A DNA stretch of 64,000 nucleotides from Nothopassalora personata (taxonomy: Eukaryota; Ascomycota; Dothideomycetes; Mycosphaerellales; Mycosphaerellaceae). Position numbers and translations under genes: made by a program. The DNA lies in contig CM066296.1 of the NCBI GenBank assembly GCA_033816765.1, positions 1,240,001 through 1,304,000 of the forward strand, read 5' to 3'. The notes below the pieces were generated by a model that saw only the letters and a program-made list of their open reading frames with translations, ran no database searches and was not told the DNA's origin. This document shows, piece by piece, positions 58,949 to 64,000 of this stretch; positions within the stretch are counted from its first letter, which is position 1, and the number at the start of each line of letters is the position of its first letter.

Positions 58949-59383
58949 TCATGATGACTTCTTGCTGTGCAGGCCCTTCTTCAGGTCTACACCCGTTACG
59001 TCGATTTGAGGTCTTCGCGCCTGCTCCTGCTGGAACGCGTCTGTCTTCGCTTGGTGAATGCTTCCTCTCCTTCCAAGCGCGGTCCTCACGAGAAGCAGAT
59101 CGTTCTTCGAGTCGCCCTCGCTGAATTGCAGGTCCTTGAAATCGTCTTTAGATGCGTGCCTATCATCTCTGTGGTCGGTCGGTCCTTCTTTCTCGTCATC
59201 ACCATCGTAGCTGGGCGGCCCTCTGCAGGCCGCGAAGGAGAATTCTTCTGCGTCATCATCATCGAACTCGCCTGCTCGCCAGCCAGCAGTGTAGTATTTT
59301 AATGCCGGCTCTTTCAGTATGTTCGGTTTCGACTTCAAGGCCTTGACGTGCTGAGGTTCTTCGGCTGATAACTTATTGCCCAT
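58949..59383 (-). CDS. Small acidic protein with an N-myristoylation-type start
   Basis: 144 residues, unknown family. It begins MGNKLSAEEP, again matching Gly2 and Ser6 of the myristoylation consensus, like its neighbour at 58409. The middle is very acidic (GEFDDDDAEEFSF, DGDDEKEGPTDHRDDRH) and the C-terminus is basic (GVDLKKGLHSKKSS). No transmembrane segment or cysteine pairing. It may be a small membrane-anchored adaptor; that is inference from the start and charge pattern. A single exon is assumed. Confidence 0.55.
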   Translation of the reverse strand: MGNKLSAEEPQHVKALKSKPNILKEPALKYYTAGWRAGEFDDDDAEEFSFAACRGPPSYDGDDEKEGPTDHRDDRHASKDDFKDLQFSEGDSKNDLLLVRTALGRRGSIHQAKTDAFQQEQARRPQIDVTGVDLKKGLHSKKSS

Positions 59384-59683
59384 ATCTCACAGGTTGATGA
59401 TGGTTGATGTCGCTTGTTGGTGGTGGGTATGATCTTGCGTTTGCGAGTCCTACTGTGTTAGGAAGTGTAATCGGGAATGAGCGGCACAAGGGTCTGTTAT
59501 CTGGCCTCCAGTTGCCATTTGAAACACACTATTACAACTCGTCGTGGGAAGTCCAAAGGCTGAAACGCCCGCGGATTTCATACCGCCGTCTCGAGGGCTG
59601 AGACTTTCGAACGCTGCAGAGAAACAGCACATCATCGAAAAAGTGCTGCCTGATGGGTTATGTGCTGACAGTCCCCTTGTGCT

Positions 59684-60258
59684 TCAGACTGTCACCGTCG
59701 CAGGAAGAACGCGATCCTCAAGGCTTTCATCTGAACACGTAACCTTTGCTGCTGAGGTTTCAGGTTTGTCGTAGTGCTGCGTGAAGTCGTATTCGATACT
59801 TGACACTTTCATCAAGAACTCCTTCAACGCCTGCTTGTCGTGGTTGAGCTCTTTGATGAGACCAAAGAACTTGTCCGTTTCCATAACAGTCCAGGGATTG
59901 CTTTTCCGCACTCGATCAAGATTCTTGATGCTTCTTGCATCGACATACTTCAGAAAGATCTCTGTTCTGACGTCGGCAAAAGTCTGCAGGATTTCTTCGC
60001 CTGCTTTCCCTCCGTAGTAGCCGATCAGACAGTCTGCCAGGCCGCCAACGTCCAGAGAAGCAGTCATACAGCCATAACCACCCATGGGTGTTGGCGAGGG
60101 AGGGGATGTTGTGTTGGGCCAAGAGGAGCGCGAGCAACAGGCCGCTAGGGCCGGCGCCAACTATGAGTACCTGTTGCGTCTGCGTTAGAGAATATCATAT
60201 GACGTACAATATCGAAGCCACAACGTACCTTATCGAATGAATGGTCCTTGGATGTCAT
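59684..60258 (-). pseudogene. FAD-dependent monooxygenase with its middle deleted
   Basis: Exon 1 (60258-60229, MTSKDHSFDK) and a 58-nt intron (60228-60171, GTACGT, CTAAC, CAACAG) lead into VLIVGAGPSGLLLALLLAQH, the FAD-binding loop of UbiH/PHBH-type hydroxylases. About 25 codons later, in another frame, the text jumps to NPMGGYGCMTASL-like sequence (here TPMGGYGCMTASLDVGGLAD). It then runs through the family's C-terminal helices to KVSSIEYDFTQHY and a stop at 59684. Some 250 or more residues that normally lie between, including the substrate domain, are missing. The junction is near 60090 and is out of frame. The gene is therefore a deletion remnant, not a small new enzyme. Confidence 0.75.
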
Positions 60259-61558
60259 TGCTGCTGCTTTAGTTGATCGATGCTAGAGGGCGTGAACTCT
60301 ATAGCTTATAAGAACGTGACGAGCCTACCTTGAATGCATTGAACGGATACAGTCCGAACGGATGGAGTGGGAAAACTCGTTTCGATGCCTCTCGTTTGAG
60401 CTTACAAACAGTAAGATCCTGAAGGCGCGTGTAAGAAGGGCATTAAGAGGAGATTTTGTTGTTCAGCAACATCATCGGCTCGGGGCATTTGTCCGAGTCT
60501 TGCCGACTCAGCTCGATTCTTCACCAGATGGTACCGAACACAGCAGGTCCGCGGAGGCCTCATATGCGGTTGGGCCTAGGGGGCTACTGACCAGATATTT
60601 TCCCGTCTTCGAATAAGGTGACCAGGACCAGACACTTGCCACACAGCCCCGACTAGAGAACGATGATATTCTGGCGTGGTCCCTCATGATGAAGGCCTTC
60701 ATTGTGATTGACTGGGAATGCAAAAGGTGGTAACGATATAATCCGATCGTATGCAACAAGTCTTGGACCCATGATGGTACTGGCACCAACCTCGGAATTT
60801 GGCGAATGATCAGCGTCCGCTGTCACCCTGCACGAAGGCACGAGCCGGACGTCTACCATGGGACATTTCGAAAAACAAATTCTTGTTATTGATGAGGTTC
60901 TGCTACCGAGTCGGCAGACCTCCATGGGTTCGAGGAGCCTTGGCAACTGATATGGTTCAGCCACAGTCGGCTTCCGAGACGCGGAGTGCCCAGAGCGACG
61001 ATCTTGATCGGTCTGGCCCACACGGTAGCTCGAACTATGTAGGAGGTACTATAGGGTGTAGTGGGTGTCCAGCTTCATCCAGCACGCTGGCGGGTGACGA
61101 CCAGCTCGGTGGTCAATCGTGCTCTTGCTCGATCTCGAGAATGACTGTCTCCCTGTACGGTAGGTCTGATCATCGACAGAGGAGGGTGTCACGTGTCCGT
61201 CTGCTCAATATTCACCTCGCCTACAGCAAGCTTCGTTCTAAACTACTTGGCAGCACCGTGGCGCTTGTTCTGGAAGCTCTCTCAAACAACATAACAGCCG
61301 CATGATACTTCCACTTTCGGAATGGTAATCAAGCCTAAGCACAGAAGTAGTGCGGCTGTGGCGGCCACGTGTCTGCGCTACCACGACTACCATACCGGAG
61401 TGTCTTGGTATGCACTTTGTGGCTTGTTCTGCTGCAGCTGATATTGCGCTTAAGAGGCGTCTGGCCGTGGTGCATCGAGTATAACATCTCTCAAAGCCCC
61501 CGAGAAGTCTAGTAGGTAGCCCAACTCATCAACAAACCCTGCTTACCGCCGCGCCACC
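60259..61558. other. Gene-poor region, nothing supported
   Basis: About 1.3 kb upstream of the phospholipase-like gene. Frames of up to 168 codons exist on both strands (for example 60799-61305), but they lack motifs and conflict with each other. The last 100 bp probably hold the promoter and 5' UTR of the next gene. Confidence 0.4.
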
Positions 61559-63852
61559 ATGAATCTCCTACACTTCTGGTCGCTGGCAGTGCTGCTTGCT
61601 TCACCCTCCGACGCAGCACAACTTTGTGGCGCCACCGGCATCTCCAAACAGCTACCCTATTTCAAATCCTCATCCTCCAGCCTCAACTACGCAACGGCCT
61701 GCGGTAAGCACTGTGCCGCTGATAGCAAATGCCAAAGCTATGCTGTTGGCACCAACCTTTGTCTGCATTACAAAGTACCAGTGTGAGCCTTGCCTACACC
61801 GATCATCTCGCACGCAGCTGACAGTAGTGTAGATCGAGCCTGTTCATAACATCGTCGTCGAGTCCATGGAAGCTTTACGATAGAATTTGTGCACCATATG
61901 TCGCCTCCGCCCCAAGTCCCGGGCAGAACACTTCCCCTACCGATGCGACTCTGCCAGCTCCCACAGGGACGGCCAATGCAGATGTGTACAACGGCGGTGT
62001 TGTCACAGCTGGTGCCTTAGCCACTACAGACAGTCCTCCACTGCCCTCAAGCGACGTTCAATTCCCAACAGGGGACAAGAGCTTCACCGTGACTTACACA
62101 TATCAAGACGATCCTCTACCCAGCATCGACGCCATGGGCACAGCACCGGCTCCGGGCCTCCCAATGCCGACCTCAGGTCTACCAGACCTACCCTGCGTCA
62201 TCGATCCGAGCTCCACCAACAGCCAGTTCAACATCCTGGGCTCGAACTTCGTGCCGCTTGTCAGCGCCGCTGGCAACAAGCTCCAGCCTCTGCCAGCTCC
62301 AACTTCAGAAGCCCAAGCCAATGCCATGGGTCCTCCTGACTCGGTCGTGCTACCGGCTTTCTTCTTCCAGAAGTCTGCTAGCGCACCTGCTGGCGTCTAC
62401 GATCTTGTCATGGCCGGTAACAAGCTGCAGTATGTTGCGAAGGCGGCCAATGGAGGACTTATCCTGACCTCGGCATCGACCGGCGCCACTGCGAAGAACG
62501 TCAACGGACAATCACTCGTGACCTCAATCTTTAGCATCGACTGCAAAGGGCGATTCAGCGTCAAGCAGGGCAACACGGCTTACACCTGGGACATCGCTGC
62601 CAATGGCCAAAGCACCACATTCACCCCGGGTCTTTCTTCTTCGAATAAGACCATGGTCGCCTACTCGCTACAAATGAAGACCAAGCCTTCTCGCAAGCAA
62701 CGCCGCAGTATCTACACCGATGGCGCAGCACCACGATGCCCATACAACCCAGCAGACCTGATAGCGAAAGTTTTCCCTGGCGCTCGCGGTCTCGCTCCAA
62801 ATGGATGTGGTGCAGCCAACGGCGTCGACTTCGTGCCTGACTTCAGCTTCGGCAAGTGCTGTGATGGCCACGACAACTGCTTTGACGACTGCGATAAAGG
62901 GACGTTCGAGGGCTGCAACGACCAGTTCCACAGCTGCATGCGCGGACAAGGCTGTGATTATCTCAATCACTGGTACTCGTACGTGCCATACCTTTCCTGC
63001 TTGAAAGCAGCCGACTTCTATGCTTGGTCCGTCGGCACTTCCATCGGCCGCGACGCCTTCAAGAGTGCGACCGAAGAGCGATGCAAATGCTACTGCAAGG
63101 ACAACCAAGCTATTTGCATGCCCGGCGGTAGCGCGCGATGCACCAACCTCTTCACCGACGACGCCTCGAATTGCGGTGCTTGCGGACGAACCTGTCCAGC
63201 CAAGTCCGTGTGCAGGACTGGCACCTGCTCTTGCCCGAACGACCAATGCGGTGACCGCTGCGTCAGCCTCAAGGACAACCCAAACAACTGCGGCAGATGC
63301 GGCCACAGATGTGGACCAGGAGAAGCATGCTATCAGGGACAGTGCTACCTCCCACCTCCAGACAAATGCGCCCCAGTCGAGGGTTTCTCCGATGGCGGTA
63401 GCCCGCAGACCTGGCAGATCACCGAGAAGAAGAACGATGGCTTCACCTGTCCCATCTGTCCATATTTCACGGGAGCACCTACTGACACTTGGAAGATTGA
63501 GAAGGATGGCTACGGCGCAATCGGCACTACAGTGCACATGTGCCCTGACACCGACTACGATCTGTCCTTCCAGACTAGGCACGGCGATGGCATCAACGTT
63601 AACTCTTGTAAGATGAAGTACAAGTTCGGCAACAGAGATTGGTCGTCCTTGCAGGGTGTCCCGACAGGTGGACCGACGTATGAGAAGTACACTGGAAGTC
63701 CGAACTACCGCATTCCTCGCTTCCAGAAGGGTGAGGGAGGGACTACGCTGAATGGATTGAGTTTGGACGTGCCGTTCCAGGCGTATATGACTTGCGACGG
63801 CCAGACGTTTGCTATGGCGATTAATTACTTCTCCCTGGTGCCGGCGTCGTGA
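61559..63852 (+). CDS. Secreted multidomain protein with a phospholipase A2-like domain, two exons
   Basis: Predicted 730 residues: exon 1 61559-61782, intron 61783-61883 (GTGAGC to ATAG, 101 nt), exon 2 61884-63852. A signal peptide (1-19, ending SDAA) is followed by a small Cys-containing module (LCGATGISKQLPYF, CGKHCAADSKCQSYAV), a Pro/Thr linker and a beta-rich domain with SIFSIDCKGRFSVKQ. A phospholipase A2-like domain then carries NGCGAANGVDFVPDFSFGKC and the metal/active-site motif CCDGHDNC (Cys400-Cys407, catalytic His404, Asp405). It resembles secreted group XII PLA2. Next come a Cys-rich repeat block (NCGACGRTCPAKSVC and NNCGRCGHRCGPGEAC) and a C-terminal beta-sandwich-like domain. 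It would hydrolyse phospholipids outside the cell if active. The intron is a best guess; the PLA2 call is from the motif. Confidence 0.75.
61783..61883 (+). other. Proposed 101-nt intron of the phospholipase A2-like gene
   Basis: Donor GTGAGC, acceptor GATAG. Removing it joins LCLHYKVPV to ICAPYVASAPSPG in phase; unspliced reading stops at once (TGA of the donor). The branch site is less clear (CATAAC), so a different acceptor is possible. Confidence 0.55.
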
Positions 63853-64000
63853 GGTGTATAGCTATGAGATAATGTTTGAATGCGGAATGATATCTATTAC
63901 CACATGTTGATTTGAAGTCTCGAAAGCCCCTTGGTGATTCCAGCCAGCCAATTGCCACTTACTGATTGACTCTGCTGACTTCCCCTTTCGATGCCAAGAT
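63853..64000. other. 3' flank of the last gene
   Basis: Only 148 bp remain after the stop; AT-rich sequence consistent with a 3' UTR. No further feature can be supported before the window ends. Confidence 0.5.

Noticed and set aside
62668..63582. A 304-codon minus-strand frame opposite the PLA2-like domain
   Set aside because: Ala/Val-rich shadow of the Cys-rich coding strand, without signal peptide, motif or splice support.
1..64000. CRISPR arrays, bacterial operons or a secondary-metabolite cluster
   Set aside because: No spaced direct repeats, no prokaryotic gene layout, and no polyketide or peptide synthase; the SDR and monooxygenase genes here are scattered and partly broken.

Overview
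The window is nuclear DNA of a filamentous ascomycete (Pezizomycotina). It is most likely a dothideomycete of the Mycosphaerella/Cercospora type, inferred from protein style, short introns of about 50-130 nt with GT(A/G)..CT(A/G)AC..AG signals, and heavily RIP-mutated transposons. No rRNA, CRISPR array, bacterial operon or convincing intact tRNA gene was seen.

Layout. 1-9.2 kb: no recognisable gene up to about 1.2 kb, then a divergent pair, a Nup37-like nucleoporin (-) and the anaphase-promoting complex scaffold APC1 (+). 9.2-16.2 kb: gene-poor, with two decayed F-box-like genes, a two-exon orphan gene, a decayed unknown gene and a secreted S1/P1 nuclease. 17.3-28 kb: a four-exon short-chain dehydrogenase (SDR), two adjacent disordered proteins sharing a C-terminal module, a broken SDR, a cluster of tRNA-like sequences, and a RING protein divergent from a six-exon HIT hydrolase. 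28.2-34.2 kb: the cell-wall-integrity MAPKKK Bck1. 34.5-38.4 kb: a RIP-killed pogo/Fot1 transposon, a MITE candidate and two more tRNA-like sequences. 39.0-40.6 kb: an ER DnaJ/TPR co-chaperone (P58IPK type).

40.8-53.7 kb is a nest of mobile elements. A RIP-degraded DNA transposon of about 4.8 kb, with 30-bp perfect terminal inverted repeats and an rve/DDE-type transposase, carries three later insertions, each with its own 5-bp target duplication: an apparently intact 7.3-kb Ty3/gypsy chromovirus with identical 184-bp LTRs, and two solo LTRs of 435 and 348 bp.

54.0-63.9 kb: a GH5 steryl-beta-glucosidase, two small proteins with N-myristoylation-type starts, a FAD monooxygenase that has lost its middle, and a secreted multidomain phospholipase A2-like protein.

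Conserved genes here serve cell-cycle control, nuclear pore, ER folding, cell-wall signalling and sterol-glucoside turnover; they are not a functional cluster. Broken genes and mobile DNA fill the spaces between them. The strongest leads are the nested transposon with its accessory genes, the gypsy frameshift and priming signals, the tRNA-like family with a 74-84 nt insert at the anticodon loop, and the tandem pair sharing an unnamed C-terminal module.
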